The position numbers and the translations under genes are program-made. The notes under the pieces were generated by a model, which ran no database searches, had not been told where the DNA came from, and saw only the letters and a program-made list of their open reading frames with translations. Below are positions 21,733 through 33,520 of a stretch of DNA of 64,000 bases, one piece after another; the first letter of the stretch is position 1, and each line of letters begins with the position of its first letter. Source of the stretch: Hevea brasiliensis (lineage: Eukaryota; Streptophyta; Magnoliopsida; Malpighiales; Euphorbiaceae). The DNA is taken from contig NC_079501.1 in the NCBI RefSeq assembly GCF_030052815.1, positions 80,558,979 through 80,622,978 of the forward strand, read 5' to 3'.

Positions 21733-23565
21733 CACTATATTTGCCATTTAGATTATTCAATATGAGATTTGATTGTGTGATTTGATCAAAAGTTGCTCAA
21801 TTCATTGCTAGTTGGAATGAACAATGTGGCGGCATGGTAGAGTGCACCATGGGTGCTCATGGTTTGGCTCCTCTCATGGTGTGCGTATGGTTTGGCCTTG
21901 GATTCTGCAATTGTTACATGATTTAAGGCTCATCCTATGACTACTTAAAATGTTTAATTAGGAATTTTAATCAAAAAATTAAATTATGATTCAAATTTGA
22001 ATTTTTAAAATTGTTTTAATGTGATTTAAATCTGAATTTTAAAAATTATTTGAATGTGATTCAAATCTAAATTTTAAAAGTTGTTTGAATGTGATTCAAA
22101 TCTGAATTTTTAAAGTTGTTTGAATGTAATTCAAATATGAATTTTTAAAAGTTGTTTGAATGTGATTCAAATCTAAATTTTTAAAAGTTGTTTGAATGTG
22201 ATTCAAATCTGAATTTTAAAAGTTGTTTGAATGTGATTCAAATCTGAATTTTAAAAGTTGATTTAATATGATTCAAATCTGAATTTTTAAATTTGTTTGA
22301 ATGTGATTCAAATCTAAATTTTTAAATTTGTTTGAATCATATTCAAATCTGAATTTTTAAATTTGTTTGAATCATATTCAAATCTGAATTTTTAAGTTGA
22401 ATATGAGATATTCAATTTAATTAAAGTATGTATGTTTTATTTAATTGTTAAATAGTGATATGCATAATGGATGATCATGGACTATAAAAGACCAATGTGA
22501 TTGGATTTAATTCTTTTATGTTTTCTTTGGGTTGTAAATTAATTAATTTATTTTAATTTATTTTTGGGCATGTATTATTAAGGTTGTAATAATTTTGGGT
22601 TGTAATTTCATTTATTTAGTTCTTGTAAATTCGCCTTGGTATGCCAAGGATTACTATGTAATTGGATTGCAAGAAGATCAAGGAGGTCAAGAGCATTGGT
22701 GGGACCAGTGAGAGGAATTGAATATCAAGTGTTGATTATGTACTCCTTCAGCAACTCTTGTAATATGAATGAATAAAATGTACCTAGGAATGCCCTGATT
22801 CAATTCTTGGTGGCTCAGAATTGAATCCCTTAGAAAAGTCCATGATCATACCATATTTACTGTTTATCCATGAATGCATGAGATGTATGGGAATGTATGC
22901 AAGTATATGATATATGCATGTTAATTGGATAATGTGCAAAGTGAGACCATAATAGTAATTAGGATGACCATAAAATCTTCCAAACAAATGATTAAGTTGG
23001 AAATGCTATAATTAAAGTGATTATAACATGGTTGAGGCTATTATTTTAAGAAATTTTAAATACTTGCATAAGATGCAATTAATTTAAGAGATTTTCTTAA
23101 GAATAATTGCTAAGCATGAGATGTTATAAATATGTAAATAGTTTGGTGGCTAATATTAGATGTACCTGAGGACATTAAAATTATTTGCATAATTATTGGC
23201 TAAATGGGATCAACTTAACTAATGCAAGATAAGTCAATAATGGATGTCCCTGAGATTTTGAGCATTAGGGGCTAGGTAAAGGATTTAACCTCACATGAGA
23301 TGTGATGGGCAAGGAGTTGCTCACTTATAGTTTATTGTAATTCCAATAATGGATATACCTAAGGATGATCAATAGAATTATAAGAATTCAATCACCCACT
23401 AGAAATCCATCCAACTAGGATTTCCGTTTTCTACTTTGGAAGTGTAGGATTCGCTAAGTTAGTGGGAGGACCAATTTGATTAAAAGACCATAATCATTTT
23501 GGTTAATTACATGATACATTTACTAATTAATCTTATTATTTTCTACAGTTAATTTTCTGATAATA
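21733..23565 (+). other. Long untranslated leader of Copia-1
   Basis: About 1.8 kb separates the primer site from the gag ATG. It holds a minisatellite (21988-22398), a perfect 6-bp hairpin CCTTGG-TATG-CCAAGG (22634-22649), and a motif close to ATAATGGATGTACCTGAGG at 23155, 23236 and 23343. All three are also present in the Copia-2 leader. No coding sequence is supported in it. Confidence 0.8.
21988..22398 (+). repeat. 35-bp minisatellite in the Copia-1 leader
   Basis: About 12 direct units of the type GATTCAAATCTGAATTTT plus a spacer with AGTTGTTTGAATGT. Each junction makes the inverted repeat TTTGAAT-GTG-ATTCAAA. Copia-2 has about 10 units at 40806-41150. Confidence 0.85.
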
Positions 23566-24429
23566 ATGAGCACAGAACAACCACCACCATCCAATATCCT
23601 TGCGAGCATACTTGATCGCAATAGGTTGACAGGACCTAATCTGTCTGATTGGCTAAGAAATTTGAAACTTGTCCTGAACCTTGAACATATAGGATATATT
23701 TTAGACTCAAATGTTCCTGGTCCCTTACCTCCAGAGGCCACTCCAGAGGAACATGAAACTTTATACAAGTGGAGGGAGCATGATATGAGAGCTAAGTGTT
23801 ACATGCTTGCTTCTATGAGTAATGAGTTACAGAAGTAGCATGAGAACATGCAGAATGTGAGTGAGATCCTCCTTCACCTATAAGAGTTGTATGGTGAGCA
23901 TAGCAGGAATGCTAGGTATAAGATATCTAGACAGCTATTCCGCATGAGGATGTCTGAGGGACAAAATGTTGGGGATCATGTCCCCAAGATGATTCGGCTG
24001 ATTGAGTAGTTGGAACATCTTGACTTTAACATTGATTTCCAACTACAGACGGATTTGATCCTTCAGTCCCTTCCTGAGTCTTTTGGGAATTTTGTGACAA
24101 ATTTCCATATGACTAAACAGGAATGCACCTTGGCTGGTTCACTCAACATGCTGGTTATTACTCAAAAGAATATGCAGGGTAATAAAGGAAAAGAAGTAGC
24201 TTTGATTGCATCTTCTTCTGCTGGAAAGTCCAATAAGAAGAAGGGCAATAAGAAAAAGAAACCTCAGATTCCTGGTCCTTCCAAAAAAATAGCTAAATAG
24301 AAAAGGAAGACTAAAGCTGATGGAGGCAAAGGAAAGTGTTTCCACTGCTAGAAGGATGGGCACTGGAAAAAGAACTGCCCAAAGTATCTGGCTTCTCTGA
24401 AGAACAAAAAGGATACACCTTAGGAAGGT
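23566..24429 (+). pseudogene. Copia-1 gag
   Basis: ATG at 23566 opens STEQPPPSNILASILDRNRL and then LTGPNLSDWLRNLKLVLNLE, the typical copia gag N-terminus. In-frame stops lie at 23836 (TAG), 23881 (TAA), 24007 (TAG), 24298 (TAG) and 24349 (TAG). Three of them (23836, 24007, 24349) are CAG in Copia-2. The zinc knuckle CFHC-x-KDGHWKKNC near 24336-24378 has all four metal ligands but contains the stop at 24349. A Lys-rich tract (KSNKKKGNKKKKPQ) precedes it. Gag binds and packages the RNA. Confidence 0.85.
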
Positions 24430-25020
24430 ATGTCCATATCTTGTTATTTAGATTCTGATGATACTCATAGTTCATCTACAGCTTGGGTTTTAGATACTGG
24501 TGCCAGTTCTCACATTTCTTATGATATGCAGGAACTAGTAAATAGTAGCAGCTTGCGTTCTCAAGATGTTAGAGTCTGGATTGGCAATGGCTCAACTGTT
24601 GAAGCTTTAGCCATAGGATCAAAATCTTTTTATATGTTTGGACATGTTTTGTGTTTGGATAAAATTTTATATGTACCTAATGCTTTTAAGAACATTATTT
24701 CTATATCTAGTTTGACTAGAAACGGCTATGAATTTCAATTCACAGATGATGTTTGCAATATTTATTTTGGAAATAAATATGTTAGTTCGGGTTATATGAA
24801 TGATGGTCTTTATTATTTGGATAATAATGACAAACACAAAATGAATGTAAGTGATCTAAATGAATGCAAAGTCATGGTGAAAATCAACTCAAGTTCAAAA
24901 TATATTTGGCACTTAAGGTTAGGTCATGTTATAGAAGATAGGATTGCAAAACTGGAGAAAATGGGAATTCTATCCTCATTGGGCTCTGAGCCTACTCCAA
25001 CTTGTGAATCTTGCCTTTAG
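24430..25020 (+). pseudogene. Copia-1 protease and GAG-pre-integrase domain
   Basis: 196 open codons. TAWVLDTGASSHIS near 24478-24520 is the retropepsin active site with the catalytic Asp. IWHLRLGHV near 24904 is the start of the pre-integrase/zinc domain, ending in CESCL. The frame stops at 25018-25020 (TAG) where Copia-2 has CAA. It is in the same frame as gag, as expected for copia elements that make one polyprotein. Confidence 0.85.
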
Positions 25021-25735
25021 GGCAAAATGACTAGATCACCCTTTATTGGACAAGGGCTACTAGCTGAAAATATTTTGGAGCTAATAGCGGTTTTCATTAC
25101 TTTATTACCTTTACTGATGATAAATTAAGGTTTGGGTATTTGTATTTGATGAAATACAAACATGAATCCTTTGAAAAGTTTAAAGAATTTAAATCTGAAG
25201 TAGAAAATCAAATAGGAAAGAGTATTAAAGCTCTTCGATCAGATCGTGGAGGTGAATATTTGAGTACTGAATTTGATGAATACTTGAGAGAGCACGGCAT
25301 TGTTTTCCATCTGACTCCTCCAGGAACACCACAGCTGAATGGTGTATCTGAAAGGAGAAATCATACACTATTGGATATGGTACGTAGTATGATGAGCTAT
25401 ACTAATATGCCAATCTCTTTTGGGGGACTTGCATTAGAATCATCTTTGTATATTCTAAATAGGATTCCATAAAAATCAGTTTCTTCCACACCTTATGAGA
25501 TATGGCATGGAAGAAAACCAAGTCTTAAACATGTTATGATTTGGGGTTGTCCAGCTTATATCAAAAAGCTGAACACTGATAAATTAGAGACCAGATTAGA
25601 AAAGGGTCGATTTGTTGGATATCCAAAAGATAGTTTTAGATATTATTTTTATTTACTTACATCACAAAAGGTTGTGGTGAGTAGAGATGCCACATTTCTT
25701 GAACAACAGTTTGTTAAAAAAGGAGGTAAAGGAAG
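25021..25735 (+). pseudogene. Copia-1 integrase core, with internal deletion
   Basis: Relative to Copia-2 about 50-60 bp are missing near 25087. This removes the HSDVCGPF segment with the first Asp of the DDE triad and shifts the frame. The second Asp (ALRSDRGGEYLS) and the Glu (LNGVSERRN) remain in 25140-25472. The C-terminal part (WGCPAYIKKLN, GYPKDSFRYYFY) follows at 25536-25735. Stops separate the pieces. This copy could not encode an active integrase. Confidence 0.85.
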
Positions 25736-26046
25736 GTAAATAGAGTTAGAATTGGAGAATTCTACCCAACCAACAGATCAGATGGATATAGATCCATCTA
25801 GTCAAACTACACCTATTGATGAAACATTTACAACTGTTCCTCGTAGAACAACCAGGGTATCTCACCCACCAGTGAGATATGGTTTCCTTCATCAAGAAGA
25901 ACAAGAGTTGTCTACTTATGAAGAAGTAGATCATGGAGATGATTCACTTGCCTATGAAGAAGCTATGTCAGATATAGACTCTTCAAAAATGGATTGATGC
26001 TATGGAATCTGAGATTGATTCCATGTATAAGAATCAAGTTTGGGAT
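25736..26046 (+). pseudogene. Copia-1 integrase-RT linker and RT start
   Basis: It contains QPTDQMDIDPSSQTTPIDET and RRTTRVSHPPVRYGF, the variable linker, then YEEAMSDIDSSK and, after a frame change, SEIDSMYKNQVWD, the start of copia RT. It is interrupted at 26047 by a solo copia LTR. RT continues at 28156. Confidence 0.85.
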
Positions 26047-28155
26047 TGTTAGTAGTATGCCCTAGAGCATATCATTTAGTATGTATCTTGTACATATTTT
26101 TACTAATAAAAGGCTTTTCCACTTTTCCGTTTACATAATATATTTATGTGTAATAGAAAAGGTCCATTAATATTTTGTTAGAAATATTATTCTTAAGTTG
26201 TTAAGAATATGAGTGACATTATTTCTAGCACAAAGTATCATAAATAGGTTCACAATCGAGGATACTTCATAATAAGGACATTACTTATCCAGAAAGATTG
26301 TATTCATGTTTGTTCCCAAGTTATTTATATGAGATACAAATAAGATGGAATGGTGAGTCTCATGCCATATGACAAACATGATAGGTACTTATAAATGATA
26401 AGTAGGCCGAACCAATAACACTTATGACAAGCACATGGAGTTTACTCTTGTCAATGTTTTGTCATAAATCATATAAGTGCATATAATCTTTAGACCTGAG
26501 ATAGCACAGTTATCTTGTATATAGGTAGTTTGAGTTTGATACTGCTTTCATACTTGTACTGTGTATAGGTATATGAGCATGTGTTGGCTCCTGCTAGTTA
26601 TATATGGAGGTAGGTGTTGATCAAGATGGAACTTGTTCCTCTAAGTAAATAGAGATAAAATCCTATGTTCATTTAATTGTTCTTGATGTTTCAAGTTCCT
26701 GGCCAGGACAGATAGATTTAATCAGAAAAGAGTTTCTGATGAGAAAATCTTTTTAATCAAGAACTGGAATTAAAAGAGAACATAATATTCATAGCAAATG
26801 GAGTTTGACATAAATCATGACTCCAGCTTGAGTTGGGATTTTGTAACAGAGAGATTCTAGTGCATGGTAACATATGATTATAGGTTCATTTAAGGGAAAC
26901 ATTATTACTAATTGGGTGTCCATGGCATGCTATGCTAGGTGTTAACCATGGTCTATGAGGTGCATAAAATGATTTAGAGAAATCATTTATGGTAAGAATG
27001 AGTTCTGATGATATTAAGAGTTGATATCATGTCTCATTGCCAATTAGTGATGAGCCTAGTAAGTCACACACATACAAAAGTAGTCACCTAATTAAATATA
27101 ATTTAATTAATTAATTAAAGAGTTTAATTGATTAATTAAATAGGTTTGGTTTGCAATTAGATTGCAAAGTCCCTAGCATAACTTGAAACCAAATCTAAAT
27201 TATTGGATGTATAGTATAAGTTAAATTTATATTTAAAGTGTTTAAATATGAATTTAATTAATGAGAAATTAATTAATAGAGATTAATTAATTAATTTATA
27301 TTTGATATAAATTAATTAGAAGAAGAGAAATAATTATTTTGGGTTAAGAACTCAAAATTAAGACACAGGGGCATTTTGGTCATTTCGCAGTATGACATGT
27401 GGCACCATGACATGGTGACACATGGCATTACACATAAGCTTGCCAAATATCTTTTAATCATGTAAGATGATTAAAATTAAGATTAAATATAGGTTTGACA
27501 CTTGGCACAATGTGATTGGGTCACTTAAACCTAGAGCTAATCAAAGGGTGACATGTGGCAAGGGTTTAATGTGTTAACCTAGCTATATAAGTGTTGTTAT
27601 GAGAAAATAAAATACAACCAGCAGCCAAACTCCTTTGTCACGCCATTTTGAAGCTCTCCATCTCTTCCTCTTCATCTCTCATCAATTCAAAGAGATTAGC
27701 CATCAATCTCTTGAATTAAAAATGCTAGAAATTATTTCTAGTGTCCTGTTTACATCTCTAATCTCTTAAAAGGCAGAACTTGAATTTCTAATTAATAGAA
27801 AAAGCTTTAGAAGCTGTTCAAGGGCTGCCATAGGTGTTCTTGGTGTGGACAAGCTAGAGGGACAACATTTGGTGTCCTGAAGACGAATCTCAAAGGCGCA
27901 AATACGCTGCAGTACATCAAGAGGTTAGTGTAATCATTCTTGATTTAATCTAGGGTTCTAAAATTAATCTGATTAATTTTAAAATCTTAAATAGTAAATA
28001 CAGATCCAAAAACATATTAAAAGAGTTTTTTAATATGTTGTTTATCATTAAAATCAAATAGTTAAAAATAAATCTTGCATGATGCATGTGACCCTAGGTG
28101 AAAATTTTTGAATTCAATGGTATAAACTTGTGTTTTTCACGCTTCCGTTCCTTCA
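26047..28155 (+). repeat. Solo copia LTR of the same family, inserted in RT, duplication GGGAT
   Basis: TGTTAGTAGTATGCCC to CTTCCTTCA, 2109 bp, flanked by GGGAT at 26042-26046 and 28156-28160. The RT codons continue directly on the other side. No internal copia sequence is present, so the element recombined to a solo LTR after inserting into a member of its own family. It has a TATA box at 27583-27591. Confidence 0.95.
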
Positions 28156-28863
28156 GGGATCTTGTTAACCCACCTGAAGGTATTATACCTATTAGGGAAT
28201 AAATGGGTTTTCAAGAAGAAAATTGGTTCTGATGGACAGGTAGACCTATAAGGCAAGGCTAGTAGCAAAAGGGTTTCGCCAAAGGCAAGGAATCAACTAT
28301 GAGGAGACTTTCTTGCCTGTTGCCATACTTAAATCAATTAGGATTCTATTAGTAATAGCTGCGTACTATGATTATGAGATTTGACAAATGGATGTCAAAA
28401 CAACTTTTCTCAATGGATACATTGAAGAAAACATTTTCATGAAACAACCTAGGGGTTTTGAATCCCAAGATGGTTCCAAGGTATGCAAGCTAAAGTGATC
28501 CATTTATGGGTTGAAGCAAGCTTCGAGGAGTTGGAATATCTGTTTTGATGAAGCCATTAAGTCATTTGGTTTTATCAAAAATGAGAATAAGCCATGTGTA
28601 TATAAGAAGGTTAGTGACAGTGCTATCACTTTCCTTGTCTTATATGTGGATGACATATTGTTGATGGGTATTGACACAGGTATGTTGACAACTATAAAGG
28701 TATGGTTGTCAAATACATTCTCCATGAAAGACTTATGGGAGGCAACTTATATTCTTGGGATTCGCATCTATAGAGATAGAGCGAAAAGAATAATTGGTTT
28801 ATCCCAAAGTCTATACTTGGAAAAGGTGTTAAAGAGGTTTAACATAATTCCAAGAGAGGATTG
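28156..28863 (+). pseudogene. Copia-1 reverse transcriptase
   Basis: After the nested LTR, RT resumes with GNKWVFKKK-like and [11 protein letters not shown] segments. 28511-28863 has ASRSWNICFDEAIKSFGF and the catalytic LYVDDILLMG, with both Asp residues present. Stops include TGA 28382-28384 (TGG in Copia-2) and TGA 28496-28498 (CGA in Copia-2). Near 28850 about one codon group is lost before the LLPVRHG segment, shifting the frame. Confidence 0.85.
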
Positions 28864-29530
28864 TTACCAGTGAGACATGGTATCCACCTTTCTAAAGAGA
28901 TGTCTCCAAAGACACCTGAAAAAAGAGATAAAATGGCCAGGATTCCATATGCTTCGGCTATTGGAAGTTTGATATATGCAATGTTGTGTACTAGGCCGGA
29001 TATCGCATATGCTGTTAGTTTGACTAGCAGGTATCAATCCAATCTAGGTTTGGAACACTGGATAACTGTCAAGAATATCCTTAAGTACTTGAGAAGAACT
29101 AAGGATTTATTCTTGATATATGGAGGTGGTGACTTGCAATTGGATGGTTATATTGATTCTGATTTCCAAACAGATATTAATGATAGAAAGTCTATCCCTG
29201 GGTTTGTGTTCATTTATAATGGAGGAGCAGTCAGTTGGAAGAGTTCCAAATAGAGTACGATTCCAGATTCCACTACCGAGGCTAAGTATATTGCTGCATC
29301 AGATGCTGCAAAAGAAGCTGTTTGGATATAAGAAATCCCGGACTCACTAGAAATCCAAACACATAGAAAGGCACTACCACATTATCAAAAAAATAGTTGG
29401 GCAAGGTGATGCAGCCATGCAAAAAATAGCATCAGTTGAAAATCCAGCTGATCCATTCACTAAGCCTTTGTCACAAGCTCAGTTAGATTGACATTTTAAG
29501 AAGATGGGTAGGTATTGTAATGAATGGCTC
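28861..29530 (+). pseudogene. Copia-1 RT end and RNase H
   Basis: Open from 28861 to 29253: EMSPKTPEKRDKMARIPYAS, YAMLCTRPDIAYAVS and DGYIDSDFQTDINDRKS, which carries a catalytic RNase H Asp. Near 29330 about 100 bp present in Copia-2, including the AEYIAASDAAKE-to-QAKEPRSHQK part, is partly deleted, and stops follow. The end of the polyprotein (NEWL) precedes the polypurine tract at 29533. Confidence 0.85.
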
Positions 29531-29532
29531 TA

Positions 29533-29547
29533 GTGCTAGTGGGAGAT
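29533..29547 (+). other. Copia-1 polypurine tract
   Basis: AGTGCTAGTGGGAGAT lies immediately before the 3' LTR. Copia-2 has the same sequence, reversed, at 35628-35643. Confidence 0.8.
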
Positions 29548-31644
29548 TGTTAGTAGTATGCCCTAGAGTATATCATTTAGTATGTATCTTGTATATATTT
29601 TATTAATAAAAGATATTTTCACTTTTTCGTTTACATAATATATTTATGTATAATAGAAAAGGTCCATTGATATTTTGTTAGAAATATTATTCTTAAGTTG
29701 TTAAGAATATGAGTGACAGTATTTCTAGCACAAAGTATCATAAATAGGTTCACAATCAAGGATACTTCACAATAAGGACATGACTTATCCAGAAAGACTG
29801 TAATCATGTTTGTTCCCAAGTTATTTATATGAGATGTAAATAAGATGGAATGGTGAGTCTCATGCTATATAACAAACATGATAGGCTTTTATACATGATA
29901 AGTAGGCCGAACCAGTGACATTTATGACAAGCATATAGAATTTACTCTTATCAATGCATTGTCATAAATCATATCAGTGCATATAATTTTTAGACCTGAG
30001 ATAGCACAGTTATCTTGTATATAGGTAGTTTGAGTTTGATACTGCTTTCATACTTGTACTGTGTATGGGTTTATAGGCATATGTTGGCTCCTACTAGTTA
30101 TATATGGAGGTAAGTATTGATCAAGATGGAATCTGTTCCTCTAAGTAAATAGGGATAAAATCCTATGTTCATTTAATTGTTCTTGATGTTTCAAGTTCCT
30201 GGCCTGGACAGATAGATTTAATCAGAAAAGAGTTTCTGATGAGAAAAATCCTTTTAATCAAGAACTAGAATTAAAAGAGAACATAATATTCATAGCAAAT
30301 GGGATTGGACATAAACCATAACTCCAGCTTGAGTTGGGATTTTGTAACAGATAGATTTTAGTACATGGTCACATATGACTATAGGTTCATTTAAAGTAAA
30401 CCTTATTACTGATTGGGTGGCCATGGCATGCTATGCTAGGTGTTAACCATGGTCTATGAGGTGCATAATATGATTTAGAGAAATGATTTATGGTAAGAAA
30501 GAGTTCTGATGATATTAAGAGTTGATATCATATCTCATTGCCAATTAGTGTTGACCCTAGTAAGTCACACACATACACAAATAATCACGAAATTAAATAT
30601 GATTTAATTAATTAATTAAAGAGTTTAATTGATTAATTAAATAGGTTTGGTTTACAATTAGATTGCAAAGTCCCTAGCATGACTTGAAACTAAATCTAGA
30701 TTATTGGATGTATAGTATAAGTTAAATTTATATTTAAAGTGTTTAAATATGAATTTAATTAATGAGAAATTAATTAATTAATTTATATTTGATATAAATT
30801 GATTAGAAGTAGAGAAATAATTATTTTGGATTGAGAACTCAAAATTAAGACACAGGGGCATTTTGGTCATTTCACAGGGGGACATATGGCACCATGAGAT
30901 GGTGACACATGGCACTACACATAAGCTTGCCAAATGTCTTTTAATCATGTAAGATAATTAAAATTAAGATTAAATATAGGTTTGACACTTGGCACAATGT
31001 GATTAGGTCAATTAAACCTAGAGCCAATCAGAAGGTGACATGTGGCAAGGGTTTTAAGTGGTGACCTAGCTATATAAGTGTAAGGATGAAAGAACAAAAC
31101 ACAACCAGCTGCTGCCCTACTCTCTGCCGCTACCCTTGAGGTTGCCATCCTCTCTTCTTCTTCATCGCTCATCAATTCAAAGAGTTTGGCCAACATTCTC
31201 TTGAATTAAAATTGCTAGAAATCGTTTCTAGTGTTCTGTTTACATCTCTAATATCTCAAAAGGCAAAACTTGATTTTCTAATTCATAGAAAAAGCTTTAG
31301 AAGCTGTTCAAGGGCTGCCATAGGTGATCTTGGTGTGGACAAGCTAGAGGGACAACATATGGTGTCCTAAAGATGCATCCCAAAGGTGCCAAACACACTG
31401 CAGTGCATCATGAGGTTAGTGCACTTGTTCTTGATCTAATTTAGAGTTCTAAAATTAATCTGATTAATTCTAAAATCTTAAATGGAAAATACAGTTCCAA
31501 AGACATATTAAAAGAGTTTTAATATATTGTTTATCATTGAAATCAAATAGATAAAAATGAATCTTGCATGATGCATGTGACCCTAGGTGAAAATTTTTGA
31601 ATTCAATGATATAAACTTGTGTTTTTCATGCTTCCGCTCTTTCA
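29548..31644 (+). repeat. 3' LTR of Copia-1
   Basis: TGTTAGTAGTATG to CTCTTTCA, 2097 bp, with CTATATAAG at 31070-31078. It faces the 3' LTR of Copia-2 across the Athila-2 3' UTR. The flank is ACTTA against AATTA on the left of the element. Confidence 0.95.
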
Positions 31645-33180
31645 ACTTAGGGATATAACCAACAATTTAATAAGCATAGAATTGAACTCCTCCAACCTTC
31701 ATACCAATTTCCCTCTTTCAAGGCATAAAGGTTCTATTAGTTGCCTATTTGGAACTTCACCTCATTTCATGGTGTTTCAACTAATTATTCCTCTATACAA
31801 AACCATTAATAAGCCACAAATACCTTGTTTTATCAGGATAGATTTGAGAAATAGTAACTCCCCCAAATTTGCCCCTATTGTGAGTAATTGTGATGAAGTG
31901 ACTCAATTCCAACTCCATAGGCGTATCTCAATTTTCTATCTCCACTAATGTAGCATATACTTTTCAAAAGATCAAAAGGTCTTTAAAAGGGCTGTAATGG
32001 GGCTAAAGGGGTAATGACTTGATTGCCAATGAAAGGTTTTTAGGGAATTCAAATATGAGGATAGCATGTATGTATAAAATATCAAGTATACTAAGTTTAT
32101 TCTACTAATTTTGTATAAAGAGGAAGGGCTTTTGGTTTTTATAGTGTCTAACATGCTTCCATGATACTTATCTTGGGACTTCTTCTTCTTCTTTTTTTTC
32201 TTATTTTTTTTATGTCCCTTTTTTCCTCTCCCCCAAACTCATTACTTTTGCTGGGTTGGAAAGGCAAATTTTTCTTTGATTTTAATTACACACTTGCACT
32301 CTTTCTTGAGTTCTGTATCCTCTCTCCATTTTTTTTTGTTGCACTTAATATACTTTTTACTTATGCATTTAGTCTCCTCAAAAGGGTAGGATAGGTGTTT
32401 AGGCTAGGGGCTTGGTAAATAATATGGGTAAGCAATAAATTCTAGGGGATAAATATAGGCTTCAAGTTAGCTATAAGGGATATACATTTTAATTAAGGGT
32501 GGCTAAGGTTAGTGAGGCTATAGCAAAGAAAGCCTTAATCATTTCTTCATCAAGCATATGCTAGGATTTCGCCTTGATAGGTCTAAGAGATATGTTCTAG
32601 AACTAGTGAGGCATTTTTAGGTTTGCTTGTATTTCAAACATGTTCTCCTAATTTTACAATTTCAATATAATAAATTAATAGTTATAAAGAGGTTTAACTA
32701 GTCTAGTTCCATTAAAGATATTAGTTTCTTCACAAACAACATGTTAGAATCCCTTTTTGCCTATCTAGATACATTCATTCCTCTATCCCGTAGAGTCCAA
32801 TTATTAGCTTATTAGAAATTGGTTATAGTGCTCAGTTTCACAATTTAAAGTCCAAAATTTTCAAAAATTTTGATACACAAGAATAATGTAGCTAAATTTA
32901 AACAATGTAATAATGTGCATGTAATGATATGCAAATATAATGATATGCAATGCACTTGTATCCTCCCCCCCCCCCCCCCCAAACTCAAACCAGACATTGT
33001 CCTCAATGTTAAAATAATATGCAAAATCAGAGAAAATGTACAAAGATTATAAGAAAGCATATTATTTATTAGGCATTGAAAAGTTTAGACATTAAGCATA
33101 TAAAAGAGACCTATGATTGCAACTTAGGACTAAGGCATGTAAGATATTACAATAAAGATCCTATCCTATAGTCCTAGCTC
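31645..33180 (-). other. Athila-2 3' untranslated region
   Basis: About 1.5 kb with no supportable gene. It contains two C-rich tracts followed by AAACTC (32231 and 32965), which repeat the layout of the true polypurine tract at 14650. A T-rich region at 32180-32350 gives a hydrophobic ORF that I do not accept. It continues into 14650-14728 on the other side of Copia-1. Confidence 0.75.
32965..32980 (-). repeat. Run of 16 C (G-tract on the sense strand)
   Basis: An uninterrupted C16 is followed by AAACTCAAACCAGACATTGT. On the Athila-2 sense strand it is GTTTGAGTTT then G16, an expanded copy of the polypurine-tract motif, deep in the 3' UTR. Confidence 0.9.
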
Positions 33181-33520
33181 TAAAAGGTCTCTGATGGTGA
33201 TGATGGCAATGCTGGCTCCTCCTCCACCTCATCTAGGTTGTCCATTAGCACGTCCACTTTGTTGTGGGCTTTCTGGAGGCTGTCCTCGATTACTCACATC
33301 CTGTTGTATATGGTGGTCTCCATATACTGTAGGTATGCAAGGACCGGATCTGTAGGTGGTGGTGTGTATGGAGGCACTCAAATGGGGGACTCCTGGAACA
33401 TCAGCTCTTGGCTTTCTTCTTGAGGCTGCGAAGTCTCGCCAGATCCTTCTCATGCTTCGTCTCTCTAAGGGATGGCATTTCCTTTGAGATCCAGCAGGTA
33501 GCAGGTGTTGTCCACCTTTC
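33181..33520 (-). pseudogene. Athila-2 ORF3 C-terminal end
   Basis: On the minus strand a frame without its own start reads LAYLQYMETTIYNRM, one stop, then VIEDSLQKAHNKVDVLMDNL and an acidic tail. The heptad spacing of hydrophobic residues suggests a coiled coil. It is the end of the ORF downstream of pol, whose start is at 48022-48982. Copia-2 inserted between the two parts. Several frames are broken between 33416 and 33520. The function of this Athila ORF is not established; it lies where an envelope-like gene is often found. Confidence 0.6.

Larger units (their letters stand above)
14729..31644 (+). mobile_element. Copia-1, plus-strand Ty1/copia element with two nested solo LTRs
   Basis: LTRs 14729-21718 (interrupted) and 29548-31644, primer site 21721, gag from 23566, then protease, integrase, RT and RNase H in copia order. 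Flanks are AATTA on the left and ACTTA on the right, a likely target duplication with one change. The LTRs differ at roughly 5% of about 560 positions counted by eye, so it is older than G2. Without the nested LTRs it would be about 9.9 kb. Copia-2 is a close relative in inverted orientation. Confidence 0.9.

Noticed and set aside
21717..21733. tRNA-Met gene fragment
   Set aside because: Only the primer-binding 12 bases are present; there is no cloverleaf.
21988..22398. CRISPR-like array
   Set aside because: Regular 35-bp units but no unique spacers, and it lies in a plant retrotransposon leader. It is a minisatellite.
32161..32394. 77-codon hydrophobic ORF in the Athila-2 3' UTR
   Set aside because: Product of a T-rich tract on the non-sense strand of the element; no signal for a real protein and no relative seen.
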